A DNA stretch of 64,000 bases from NCBI RefSeq assembly GCF_000373965.1, contig NZ_KB892837.1, positions 904 to 64,903 of the forward strand, written 5' to 3'. This document shows, in pieces, positions 7,608-15,304 of this stretch (its first letter is position 1; each line of letters begins with the position of its first letter). The notes beneath the pieces are model-generated. The model had not been told where the DNA came from. It made no database searches and saw only the letters and a program-made list of their open reading frames with translations. Origin of the DNA: Uliginosibacterium gangwonense DSM 18521. GTDB taxonomy: Bacteria; Pseudomonadota; Gammaproteobacteria; Burkholderiales; Rhodocyclaceae. Both the position numbers and the translations under genes were made by a program.

Positions 7608-7832
7608 TCAGGTATTTTTGAGTGTATCGACTTTCGGTTTCACAATACTGAATTGCTCCGCACGACGATATCGCGTCCGGGCTGTCTTGATCGCCTGGTC
7701 TTCGTTATGTGCCTGCACGTTCCATGTGACCCACCGCGCAGGATGAAATAATCCCTTGGTGGTGTAGCCATAACGCAAGAATTTCACTTTAAACCACGGC
7801 AGATCGGCCGCCGCTATAGTTGGAATGGGCAT
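7608..7832 (-). CDS. Hypothetical small basic protein (74 aa)
   Basis: MPIPTIAAADLPWFKVKFLRYG... a small basic protein, rich in aromatic residues, with a fold reminiscent of small 'sensing' ICE proteins (RWVTWNVQAHNEDQAIKTAR). Start at 7832 has AAAGGAG six bases upstream and lies 14 bases after the methyltransferase stop, so the two are probably one transcription unit. It may act with the methyltransferase, but nothing in the sequence proves this. Confidence 0.65.
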   Translation of the reverse strand: MPIPTIAAADLPWFKVKFLRYGYTTKGLFHPARWVTWNVQAHNEDQAIKTARTRYRRAEQFSIVKPKVDTLKNT

Positions 7833-7845
7833 ACCCGGCTCCTTT

Positions 7846-8946
7846 CTACTGGATTGTGATGATGGCGCCATACTGATCGCCAGGGGTGAAGTTGATGGCC
7901 CGTATCACCGGGACGAACTTGTCGATAGCCGTCACAGTGCGCGTCATCGAACCATCCTCATGGGTACTGATGTCTTCGTGCATGGCACGCCCCTTGTAGG
8001 TGTCGCCCTTGATCAACAAGCGCTCACCTTGTGGGCCTTCCACAACCCCACTCAGTTGCCCTGCAGCCAGGGCAAGCGCAAGATGCCACGGCCGCATCGC
8101 GGCCAGAGGGCGGCGTGTGAGCTGAGCATGTTGATTGAAGTGCGTTCCAAAGCTATGCCAAAGTGTGCTTTTGAATCCGATACGTCCCAGATCATCTGCC
8201 AACTGCTGCGCATCAATCCGCACAGCATGGAAATGGAACTTGTCGGCGCGCACCTCGGGAACCTGGTAGAGATCGCCTGCCCAAAACTCGGGCAACACAT
8301 CAGCGCGCTCTCCACGTCCAAAGGCTTGCAACATGCCCATCACACCCGGGTCAGGCCGATCACTGCGCTTCCTGACACCGAAGATCACGGCTTGCTTGAA
8401 ACGTGTTTCGGGTGCCATGAAACAACTCACGCGCTCATAGTTGCGGGCGATCATGGTCGAGAATTCCTCATCGAGCACATAGTGCGGGACGATCAAGACC
8501 ATCACACCGCCCCAGGCCACCGCTCCCAGCATGCGCCGGAAGAAAAGCTTTTCGAGGCGATCTGCCTTGTTGCGCTCCCCGAGCTGGGCCTTATCTGAAA
8601 CAGCATCCCCATAGGGAGGATTCAGAAATAGCAGCCCCATGGAACGTGGCGTAAAAGTCACATCGTTGATGTCACTATGCAAGACGACATTGAGCATGTC
8701 CTTGGCGTGCCAGGCACGCTCCTGGTCAAGTTCAACACCAAGCGCCTGGACGGTGGCACCACACTCTGTGAGGTGATGACGGACTTCGGCAAGCGCCACC
8801 CCTTCCCCGCAACACGGATCCAGGATGCGCACTTCACCGCCAACCACATCAAGTGCTGCCAAAATGCGGGCCAATGTAACTTCATCAGTCGGGAAGTATC
8901 CGTTCTTGATAAAGTTGCGGGCCAGTCTTGGAAATACCAAAGCCAT
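7846..8946 (-). CDS. DUF6094-type class I DNA adenine methyltransferase-like protein
   Basis: A 366-residue SAM-dependent methyltransferase. The SAM-binding motif I is LDPCCGEG (~residues 42-49) and the amino-methyltransferase catalytic motif IV is NPPYG (~108-112), the pattern for N6-adenine or N4-cytosine DNA methylation. No restriction partner is adjacent, so it is an orphan enzyme; in ICEs such genes plausibly protect incoming DNA from host restriction (inference). Start 8946 is chosen because AGGAGG sits five bases upstream and within the extended N-terminus of the alternative start at 8964. C-terminal ~150 residues have no assigned motif. Confidence 0.85.
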   Translation of the reverse strand: MALVFPRLARNFIKNGYFPTDEVTLARILAALDVVGGEVRILDPCCGEGVALAEVRHHLTECGATVQALGVELDQERAWHAKDMLNVVLHSDINDVTFTPRSMGLLFLNPPYGDAVSDKAQLGERNKADRLEKLFFRRMLGAVAWGGVMVLIVPHYVLDEEFSTMIARNYERVSCFMAPETRFKQAVIFGVRKRSDRPDPGVMGMLQAFGRGERADVLPEFWAGDLYQVPEVRADKFHFHAVRIDAQQLADDLGRIGFKSTLWHSFGTHFNQHAQLTRRPLAAMRPWHLALALAAGQLSGVVEGPQGERLLIKGDTYKGRAMHEDISTHEDGSMTRTVTAIDKFVPVIRAINFTPGDQYGAIITIQ

Positions 8947-9010
8947 GAATACCTCCTGGTTCAAAAGAGTTGCCCCAGGAAGCCCCCTTGCGGGAGTGCC
9001 CCGCTGGGAT
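8947..9010 (-). promoter_or_regulatory. Leader L7, Shine-Dalgarno-sequestering
   Basis: GCGGG/CCCGC hairpin (9000-9004 with 8990-8994), then CTTCCTGG pairing with CCAGGAGG (8975-8982 with 8952-8959; one G.U), the latter being the ribosome site of the methyltransferase gene. Confidence 0.6.
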
Positions 9011-9096
9011 GGAATGAATGGTGAGTAAATAACGAATGTGCCTCGGCCATGATTGACGCGGCCTGCCCTGTCTCAGAGGCTCACAAAGCTGTCCTG

Positions 9097-9225
9097 CTAT
9101 ACAACGTGTTCATCAAGCCACTCGACACACCAAGCATCTTGATGAACCCGCTGGGGGTTCGGTACGACCCTCTCACGCTCACGCGGTGTGACATTGCACA
9201 CGACAAATGCGTTTCGCGTCGGCAT
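9097..9225 (-). CDS. Possible 42-residue ORF
   Basis: An open frame MPTRNAFVVCNVTPRERERV ending WLDEHVV, in the 360-base gap between the methyltransferase and DUF3275 genes. The residue mix (charged, one Trp-Cys pair, hydrophobic beta strand) looks protein-like, and other frames do not. There is no clear ribosome site, and the frame continues upstream to a stop without another ATG, so it could be a decayed or non-ATG-started gene. Confidence 0.3.
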   Translation of the reverse strand: MPTRNAFVVCNVTPRERERVVPNPQRVHQDAWCVEWLDEHVV

Positions 9226-9327
9226 CCTCAAGTGAGGGTATGGATACCTGATTTCTGGTGCATCGCACCAAAGGCCACAGCCCTATCGGTTGGCTGCCCA
9301 CCAAGTTCAAATGAGCCTTGCATAGAA

Positions 9328-9370
9328 GGCTTTCCAATGACTGAGCCATTGGAAAGCCCGCGATGCGGGC
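9328..9370 (-). terminator. Double dyad: terminator plus 12-bp inverted repeat
   Basis: Beyond the DUF3275 stop the mRNA strand shows GCCCGC/GCGGGC followed by TTTCC (9356-9370), then a perfect 12-bp inverted repeat GGCTTTCCAATG/CATTGGAAAGCC (9347-9358 with 9328-9339). The first hairpin is a plausible terminator; the two overlap and may be mutually exclusive. Confidence 0.5.
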
Positions 9371-9384
9371 CTGCAGAGGATGCA

Positions 9385-10074
9385 CTACTCTTTGTGCGTC
9401 CAGGTCTGCTCTTTGGAATTGAAAGCGTAATTGAGTTGATTCAGTCTGGCGATCTGGCTACGAAGCACCATTCGATCTACCGTGGAATCCAGTTTGACAG
9501 GAGAATCCGCTTGGATCAGGTCAAAGAGTTCCTGGCCAAACAGCTCCAGATCTGCGTTGTTGTCTGCAGCAGAGTTTGTTGGGGCTTCGGATTCCTGAAC
9601 AGAAGGAGTCGCCGGTTTGGCTTCTTCGCTCGAGGCCTCTTGTGATGCAGGGGTTTCTGAATTTTGTGCTGCCTGTCGCGGAGCGCCACGCGTGTAACGA
9701 CGGACTGTTTTGGGTTTGGATTGGGTTGGGGGTGTGGGTGCAGCGCTGGCAGCAGGAGCGGCCGCTTCATCATCAATCGGATCACGCTCTGCAGGCTCTT
9801 TTGGAGCTTGGGCTTCTGGCTTCTCGTCATCAATTTGCATGCCCGCCGTGCGAGCACGCAGTTCAATCACCAATCGCCCGTTCGCGCTATACGAACTATT
9901 GAACACTTCGGACAACCAGAACGTGCCCGTGTATATGCCGTCACGGTATTGATCCAGCACTGCGTCTTTGATGCGAAAGGTTCCAATCTCGGTTTCAAGA
10001 TCACCAACACTAAAACGACCGTTGCGACCTGTGACGGATTTCACACGAAGTGTGCCGCGAATTGAAATTGGCAT
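9385..10074 (-). CDS. DUF3275 family ICE protein
   Basis: A 229-residue protein of the DUF3275 family, found almost only in SPI-7/PFGI-1-type ICEs. The N-terminal ~75 residues (MPISIRGTLRVKSVTGRNG... through NGRLVIELRAR) are the conserved beta-rich core; a Pro/Ala/Glu-rich linker of ~90 residues follows, then a helical tail (ELFGQELFDLIQ...). Function unknown; its gene accompanies the ssDNA-binding STY4534 protein, as here. Start at 10074 follows GGAGGA, which is paired in leader L8. Confidence 0.85.
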   Translation of the reverse strand: MPISIRGTLRVKSVTGRNGRFSVGDLETEIGTFRIKDAVLDQYRDGIYTGTFWLSEVFNSSYSANGRLVIELRARTAGMQIDDEKPEAQAPKEPAERDPIDDEAAAPAASAAPTPPTQSKPKTVRRYTRGAPRQAAQNSETPASQEASSEEAKPATPSVQESEAPTNSAADNNADLELFGQELFDLIQADSPVKLDSTVDRMVLRSQIARLNQLNYAFNSKEQTWTHKE

Positions 10075-10184
10075 GGGAGTTCCTCCAGAAATGATACAAA
10101 ATACGGAGGATCCCGGTCGGGGGCATCCCCCGGTGGGTGAAGTCGAGCTGAGGTGGGACCATCAGCCCTGTGAGGGCTGATGGT
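10075..10184 (-). promoter_or_regulatory. Leader L8, Shine-Dalgarno-sequestering
   Basis: From the 5' side: perfect 10-bp dyad CCATCAGCCC/GGGCTGATGG (10160-10184), hairpin CGGGGG/CCCCCG (10118-10132), and TCCTCC pairing with GGAGGA of the ribosome site (10105-10110 with 10081-10086, 18-base loop). Confidence 0.65.
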
Positions 10185-10584
10185 TAGGGTCAGACGGTGG
10201 CAATCATGGGTAGATTGCGTGCGAACACTATATAGCGGCCAGACGGGACGAGCGACGGACGCAATAGGGAGTGCTGCGTAATTGACAGTGCCTAGACCAA
10301 ATGGGGGCCCATTCGGTGTGCGCGTTTAATAGACTCACGCGCTCCAGCAGTTTTGAGGGAACTGCAAAACCACAAAAAATCTGTTCTCCCAAACACCTGG
10401 AAACCAGGCCATTCCTTGGGACAAGAGACTATCTTAAAAACGATCCATTTTTTCGTTATACCTGCCCTTTCGTCGGTCGATGAACGCGGATTTGCAATTG
10501 TTTAAGCAAATCGAAGACCCGCACGCATCATACGCTCTGCTCCATCATCATATGAGCGTTTGAAAGAATCAATGATATATGACG
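10185..10584. other. 400-bp gap without a gene
   Basis: No convincing reading frame in either direction. It contains several short dyads (GATTTGC/GCAAATC around 10490, CCTGG/CCAGG near 10400) and AT-rich stretches near 10430-10590. It may hold the 5' part of leader L8 and a promoter for the DUF3275 gene. Confidence 0.5.
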
Positions 10585-10621
10585 AATAAAACTTCGGACA
10601 CCCCCTTGCGGGAAGTGTCCG
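10585..10621 (-). terminator. Rho-independent terminator after the STY4534-like gene
   Basis: Stem CGGACAC/GTGTCCG (10615-10621 with 10595-10601) followed in the mRNA strand by AAGTTTTATT. It separates the ssDNA-binding gene from the DUF3275 unit. Confidence 0.7.
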
Positions 10622-10657
10622 AGTCAGGATCAAACTTATTGTCAGTTCGGAACACAC

Positions 10658-11515
10658 TTAGTCGTGTGTGCCGCTTCTCAACTCCAGGGTCGTTTCGACC
10701 GTGTAGTTTTCACCTTCTTTGATGAGCTTGTATGCCACTTCCTCGCCAATCTTGACGTATGTAATGTCACTCAACTCGCCATTGATTTGACCAACAATTT
10801 CTTGAACACCTTCTTGCCCTTCCACTTTGGACTTGCGGAAGAAAAAGCCCGAGATAATGTTGCAGGCCTTGAACGCCACAATAACCTTGGGACGTTCGGT
10901 ACTCTTGATGGCCATGGTAGGTTGCAAAGCCGCCAGAATATCGGAGGCCTCGTTTCCATCCCGCATCGTCAGCCGGAACGGCGTGTAGTCCATGGCGGAC
11001 AACTCACCGTGCATCGCTGCAAGGTTGGTGACCCAATCAGGCTTTTCAGACTTGGGAGAGAGCACCATGTTCAGGTACGCCATCCCACGTGCGGTGGCTT
11101 CGTAACGCCCATTCACACTGGCCTCAGAACGAGAAGTTGCTTCAATCTTCAGCAGACGGCCTTTGATGATTGATGCATTTTCAAGTTCGTTGTTCCTGGA
11201 ATTGGTGCGTTCGTAGGTTTCAGCGCGCAGATCCCCAACAAATGCCCGCACAAACACCTCACGGTTATTCTCGCAATCACTCGCCTTGGATTTGACGAAC
11301 GCCAGTGCATCGGCAGCGGGGATCGTCAGGTCCAGGTAAGTGAAGTCGGGGTTTCTCGCGTCACCGTGCAAGGCCTTGATTGAGCATGCCCAGTAACTTT
11401 GAGCTTTGCGACCACCTTTACCAGCAACCTTCACTTCACGCACTCGGCGCAGGGTGCCCACAACGGTAGCGTTCAGATCAATGAAATTTTTGGATTGATT
11501 GGAAGAGTTAGACAT
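10658..11515 (-). CDS. STY4534/DUF3577-like ICE replication (ssDNA-binding) protein
   Basis: A 285-residue protein whose N-terminus (MSNSSNQSKNFIDLNATVVG then RVREVK, YWACSIKALHG) matches the DUF3577/STY4534 family, proposed ssDNA-binding replication proteins of ICEs. The conserved block extends to ~residue 120 (beta-rich, OB-fold-like); the C-terminal half repeats a similar beta pattern (PFRLTMRDGNEASDILAAL, KVIVAFKACNIISGFFF) and makes it longer than the usual ~170-200 residues, possibly a second OB-like domain. Normally followed by the topoisomerase gene topB in SPI-7-type ICEs; here no topB follows. Leader L9 precedes it. Confidence 0.8.
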   Translation of the reverse strand: MSNSSNQSKNFIDLNATVVGTLRRVREVKVAGKGGRKAQSYWACSIKALHGDARNPDFTYLDLTIPAADALAFVKSKASDCENNREVFVRAFVGDLRAETYERTNSRNNELENASIIKGRLLKIEATSRSEASVNGRYEATARGMAYLNMVLSPKSEKPDWVTNLAAMHGELSAMDYTPFRLTMRDGNEASDILAALQPTMAIKSTERPKVIVAFKACNIISGFFFRKSKVEGQEGVQEIVGQINGELSDITYVKIGEEVAYKLIKEGENYTVETTLELRSGTHD

Positions 11516-11660
11516 GACGATCTCCTAAAAATAAAAAAGCGGGAGACCACATGCCCTGGCGGGAAGTGTGATCTTCCCGCGTGGGTGAGTAAAACAGAGG
11601 TACAGCTTGACGGTGCCCTGGCTTCTTTTGAAGCTTCCAGTTCAAAGGGCTGACTGGTTC
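11516..11660 (-). promoter_or_regulatory. Leader L9: pseudoknot, GC hairpin and Shine-Dalgarno-pairing stem
   Basis: Same plan as L6. P1 CCAGT/ACTGG (11653-11657 with 11637-11641), loop GCCCT pairing with AGGGC (11646-11650 with 11615-11619) across hairpin GCTTC/GAAGC (11621-11634); then GCGGGAAG/CTTCCCGC (11573-11580 with 11559-11566); then GGTCTCC pairing with GGAGATC (11542-11548 with 11519-11525; one G.U), the ribosome site. Compared with L6 all three pseudoknot helices differ in sequence but keep pairing. Confidence 0.7.
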
Positions 11661-11703
11661 ATGACTACTGAACTACAAGATACACTGTATTTGTAATCCC
11701 AAT

Positions 11704-12123
11704 TCAATCGGGTGTCAAGCATCGAATACCAAATTTATCAGCATGCCGATCAGGTAACACCGAGAACGCAAAGCGATCCCGGTCAGCGACCTTCAATATG
11801 CCCCGTCTATGAAAATGCACCCAATGTGTAGGCATCTGAATCTGTGCCACCGAATGGAGCTCGGCCAACCACACCCACTCTACTTGGGCCTGGAGCATGT
11901 CTTCGCCACTGGATTCATCCACGACATCCACATACCAGATCACCTGGCGGCGATTTCCTCGTGCAGCCTGGATGAACACCCAGCCATGCTGAGTATGAAT
12001 TGCATCAGCACCAGGTGGAAATACGTCCGGGTGTGCGCCCAGGGCAATCACCTCGTGCTGCGCCAGCAATCGGTGGACGGGTTTCGTTTGGCGTCTGGGG
12101 TATTCAGAGAGTGCGATCAACAT
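11704..12123 (-). CDS. Hypothetical ICE protein (139 aa)
   Basis: MLIALSEYPRRQTKPVHRLL...; an alpha/beta protein with a Trp-rich centre (HGWVFIQAARG, VIWYVDVVDE, VEWVWLAEL). No family assigned. Start 12123 follows AAGGA at seven bases; upstream ATG at 12159 has none. The ~300 bp between it and the helicase (12124-12419) show no gene and only weak dyads. Confidence 0.65.
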   Translation of the reverse strand: MLIALSEYPRRQTKPVHRLLAQHEVIALGAHPDVFPPGADAIHTQHGWVFIQAARGNRRQVIWYVDVVDESSGEDMLQAQVEWVWLAELHSVAQIQMPTHWVHFHRRGILKVADRDRFAFSVLPDRHADKFGIRCLTPD

Positions 12124-12419
12124 GATCCAATCCTTCTTCAGAGGGCGAAAGGGAAGCAACGAGTAACAGCAACGCTCAGGAAGAAATAGTCAGGGAAGTG
12201 GAGTGCTGAAGCAACTGCGGGGGAGCGTGCCAGGCGATGGCGGTGAAGTACCATCCATTGAAATACACTGAATTACGGGAGGGATTTTGCCTTGGGATCA
12301 TCGGAAACGCAAGCCCCCTTGAAGTCGAGTTGTCCCCAATTTATGTGAATAAGTCGTGTGACAATCCCGTGAATCTCGCTCCCCTTGCGGCATTCGCTAG
12401 ACTGATCATTTATTGCGCT

Positions 12420-14387
12420 TCACATCACCATTGCCGGTGAAAATTTCGGTTTGCTGGCTCGGGCCAATCCCAGCGAGACCTGTTTTTCGACCACATCCTC
12501 TTCGATCTCGGTCTTGTTCTGAAGCAGTGCGAGGATCTGCTCATCAATGGTGCCGGGGATAATCGGAATCAGCACAAACACATCACGGCGTTGCCCCAGA
12601 CGATACGCCCGATCTTCAGCCTGACGTTTCATAGCTGGTGTCCACGGTAGTGAAGCAAAGATCACATAGTTTGCCGCTGTCAATGTAATCCCCACGCCCG
12701 CCGCCATGGTGGTGCCAATGAACACCCGCGTGTTGGGGTTATTCTGGAACTGATCAACACTGTGCTGGCGTGCCCGATCTGACATGGAGCCATCCAGCGT
12801 GACACAACCGATGCCTGAGGCTTCAAACGCAGCCTTGAGGAAGGATATGCTTTCCGTGTATTCGCAGAAAACGATCACCTTGTCCTCATGTTGCAAACTC
12901 TGAACGGTCTCAATCAGAAAATCTGCTTTGAGCGCTTCCAGCGTCTGGCGAAGCTTGACGATCTTGGGCATGACCTGCAGCGTCATGTCACCGAGTATTC
13001 GTTCGTAGGCTTCAATCCCGTCCGGGGTGACGTAGCGCACCTGGTGCGTCTTGAGCCCCAAACCCTTCAAGACCTTCTTGGACCGTCGCAGCATCCAGCC
13101 GGAAATGGCATCAGCGAGTGCAGCGCGTTGCTCCTGGCCACCCGCGTATTTCTTGCGGAACGCAGAGAGCTCCATCTGACCCAGGGGATGGCCGGAGATG
13201 CGTAGCAGCGTGTGCAGCTCAATTTCGCTGTTGAGAATCGGGGTGCCGGTCAGGAGGAATCGACGCGGGATGCGTTGAGACATGATGAAGGCATTACGCG
13301 TGCGCCCTGCCTTGTGCTCTTTGAGATAGTGGGCCTCATCGACCGTGAAAACCTCAAAGCTCAAATCCAGCTCGCGTACCAAGCCTCCGAGCCGTTCGTA
13401 GTTGGCAATCACCCACTTGCAGGCCCGTAGCGTCTCCAATCGATCTTCACCGAGCATCCCGACAAAGTCGCCTGGATACACCATGTGGATCTCACGCTCC
13501 CAATTGATCCGCAAGGACGCAGGGCACGTGATCAGGATGCGTCCTTCGCCTGCTGCCAGTCGGGACGCCACCACGGCCTGGCGCGTCTTGCCCAAACCCA
13601 TATCATCCGCGAGCAGCGATGAGCTGTAGGAGAGCAAATGACGTACGCCGTGGATCTGGTGATCCAGCAATGAACTGTCGGCTGCTGCTTGTGCCAGCAC
13701 CAATTCATCCACGGGCAGCTTTTGGAGGGCGCCACCCATGAGTGACAAGAAACCAGTGCCCTGCTCTTCTTCGTCCCCTCCAGCCCCCGGCCCAAACTCG
13801 GGCGCAGCGCCCGCCACGGAAATTGGGATTTCCGCTTTGGGCTTTGATGTCAGTTCCTCCAGTTTCATCGCCCGCTCGTGCACGAACACGTAGACGGGAT
13901 CGACCCCAGCAACGGACTGCAAAACCTCCAGGATGCGATCTACCGGCGCCTGCACCTGCCATGCGGCTGCAAACTTATGAAATTTGCCGCGCAGCAAGCG
14001 CATGGATTCCACAAAACATGCATCATAAGCACCGCTGACTGCATAACCGCCTTCGGCAAGCGGAATGATCTGCAGATCCAGGACTTCCGCAAAATAATCC
14101 GCCTGGGGACTTTCCTGGGCAGCGTCCACCAGCTCAGGCAGATTCTCAAAACTCACAAAGGATTGAGGCACCATGCGCTCGAAGGTTTGCATCAAGTGCG
14201 GCACCGTCACGGGTTGGCGCATCACCCACATCCGGCGCGGTGGGAACCATGTGGCACCGACTGCCCGGAATACTTCGTTGGCGCGGTCAATGTTGGCCGT
14301 TGAAACGCCCAGGCGTCGCCCGTCACTGATCGCACGCAGGATCGGCTGACGCCTGGCGAGTGCCACGGGCGTTGGAGTGAAACCCAT
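12420..14387 (-). CDS. SNF2-family helicase, SMARCAL1/HepA-like
   Basis: A 655-residue SNF2 ATPase. Residues 1-180 form an unassigned N-terminal region with the short block ANEVFRAVGATWFPPRRMWV, similar to HARP-like modules. Then the ATPase core: Walker A LLADDMGLGKTRQA (~260-273), DEAH box FTVDEAHYLKEHK (~345-357), TGTPILN, and the C-terminal helicase domain with VIVFCEYTESI, DGSMSD, GTTMAAGVGITLTAA and QAEDRAYRLGQ. Such remodelling translocases act on forks or annealed ssDNA; here it would serve element replication (inferred). It differs from the helicase at 2708 in lacking zinc and HhH inserts. The ribosome site is weak; upstream gene stop is 16 bases away, suggesting coupling. Confidence 0.9.
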   Translation of the reverse strand: MGFTPTPVALARRQPILRAISDGRRLGVSTANIDRANEVFRAVGATWFPPRRMWVMRQPVTVPHLMQTFERMVPQSFVSFENLPELVDAAQESPQADYFAEVLDLQIIPLAEGGYAVSGAYDACFVESMRLLRGKFHKFAAAWQVQAPVDRILEVLQSVAGVDPVYVFVHERAMKLEELTSKPKAEIPISVAGAAPEFGPGAGGDEEEQGTGFLSLMGGALQKLPVDELVLAQAAADSSLLDHQIHGVRHLLSYSSSLLADDMGLGKTRQAVVASRLAAGEGRILITCPASLRINWEREIHMVYPGDFVGMLGEDRLETLRACKWVIANYERLGGLVRELDLSFEVFTVDEAHYLKEHKAGRTRNAFIMSQRIPRRFLLTGTPILNSEIELHTLLRISGHPLGQMELSAFRKKYAGGQEQRAALADAISGWMLRRSKKVLKGLGLKTHQVRYVTPDGIEAYERILGDMTLQVMPKIVKLRQTLEALKADFLIETVQSLQHEDKVIVFCEYTESISFLKAAFEASGIGCVTLDGSMSDRARQHSVDQFQNNPNTRVFIGTTMAAGVGITLTAANYVIFASLPWTPAMKRQAEDRAYRLGQRRDVFVLIPIIPGTIDEQILALLQNKTEIEEDVVEKQVSLGLARASKPKFSPAMVM

Positions 14388-14403
14388 AGAGAACCGATCA
14401 GGC

Positions 14404-14751
14404 TTATGCGCGGCCGGCGTAGATTATCGCTGCCCCACGCGAGCGCGAGGTCATGGCCTGGATCAGATCACGTAGATGCTGCAGGGCAAGAGACAGGCTG
14501 CAAATCTGAGCGGGGTCTTTAGCGGCGTGGGGGTCAGGGTTACAAAACCGCTCCAGCAATTCCTGAATGTGGTTGGTGTGTTGCTGTAACTGACTGATGG
14601 TCTGAGGATCGTCTGGATGTAATTCCAGGTATTTTTCTCTGGCTGTTGCTGCACTCACCAAAAGGGTCTGTGCATTGACCTGCCAGAGGTAGCTTGTGTT
14701 CAAGGGGTCAGGTGATGCACCTTCACCTTGAAATGCATTGTGTTGCGGCAT
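14404..14751 (-). CDS. Hypothetical ICE protein (115 aa)
   Basis: MPQHNAFQGEGASPDPLNTS...; mostly helical with a coiled-coil-like centre (PQTISQLQQHTNHIQELLER). No family assigned. Its GGGAG ribosome site is paired in leader L10. Lies 16 bases upstream of the helicase gene. Confidence 0.65.
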   Translation of the reverse strand: MPQHNAFQGEGASPDPLNTSYLWQVNAQTLLVSAATAREKYLELHPDDPQTISQLQQHTNHIQELLERFCNPDPHAAKDPAQICSLSLALQHLRDLIQAMTSRSRGAAIIYAGRA

Positions 14752-14827
14752 GATTCACTCCCGGTTATGTGTGAAATGTGATTGGTACAGCCCGGGATGC
14801 GATCTGTGTGGCAAGGCCACCTTGCCT
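14752..14827 (-). promoter_or_regulatory. Leader L10, Shine-Dalgarno-sequestering
   Basis: Hairpin GGCAAGG/CCTTGCC (14820-14826 with 14810-14816) then TCCCGG pairing with CCGGGA of the ribosome site (14792-14797 with 14759-14764, 27-base loop). Confidence 0.55.
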
Positions 14828-15304
14828 TCATTGAAACTTGGCGATGTGTTCTTTCGTTTTGATCTGTTGGCGCAGGGATTTTTCGAGTGCATTGAGTTCG
14901 AGCACGCGTATGTGGACTTCCTCGTACCACGCCTTCATTTGAGGCAACTCCCGCTCGAAATACTGATTCACCTTGGCCCAGGGGATATGGACGCCCTTCA
15001 CACCCATGGTGCGCCAGCGCAGGGTCATCTGCCCATATTTAGCTCGGTGATGGACCTGGAGATAGAAAACCCGGCCTGCAACATCACGCGTGAGCCGCGA
15101 CAGGCTTTCCATCTCGGCGTGGATCTGCTCCAGCGCAGTGCGCTCACGACGCAGTTGCATTCCCGGTCTCCCCCTACCCGTAAAGGCCTTTGTGTCAGCG
15201 CTACGTTGACAAGCGCCCACCCCCATCATAGCAGCAAGCCCGTTATTCACATATCCCCTTTGCATGACTGCATTTTGTCCCAGGTCTAGTGAAAGTTGGT
15301 TCAT
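14828..15304 (-). CDS. ICE conserved protein (DUF3158-like position)
   Basis: A 158-residue helical protein with the block VFYLQVHHRAKYGQMTLRWR, and a coiled-coil C-terminus (RVLELNALEKSLRQQIKTKE). It overlaps the stop of the TIGR03761-like gene by four bases (ATGA). In SPI-7-type ICEs this slot is held by DUF3158 proteins; the strand-WRW pattern resembles them but I cannot confirm membership. Role unknown. Confidence 0.65.
   Translation of the reverse strand: MNQLSLDLGQNAVMQRGYVNNGLAAMMGVGACQRSADTKAFTGRGRPGMQLRRERTALEQIHAEMESLSRLTRDVAGRVFYLQVHHRAKYGQMTLRWRTMGVKGVHIPWAKVNQYFERELPQMKAWYEEVHIRVLELNALEKSLRQQIKTKEHIAKFQ

Noticed and set aside
9049-9645. 198-codon plus-strand frame over the DUF3275 gene
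   Set aside because: Overlaps the conserved minus-strand gene and crosses strong dyads; no protein-like features.
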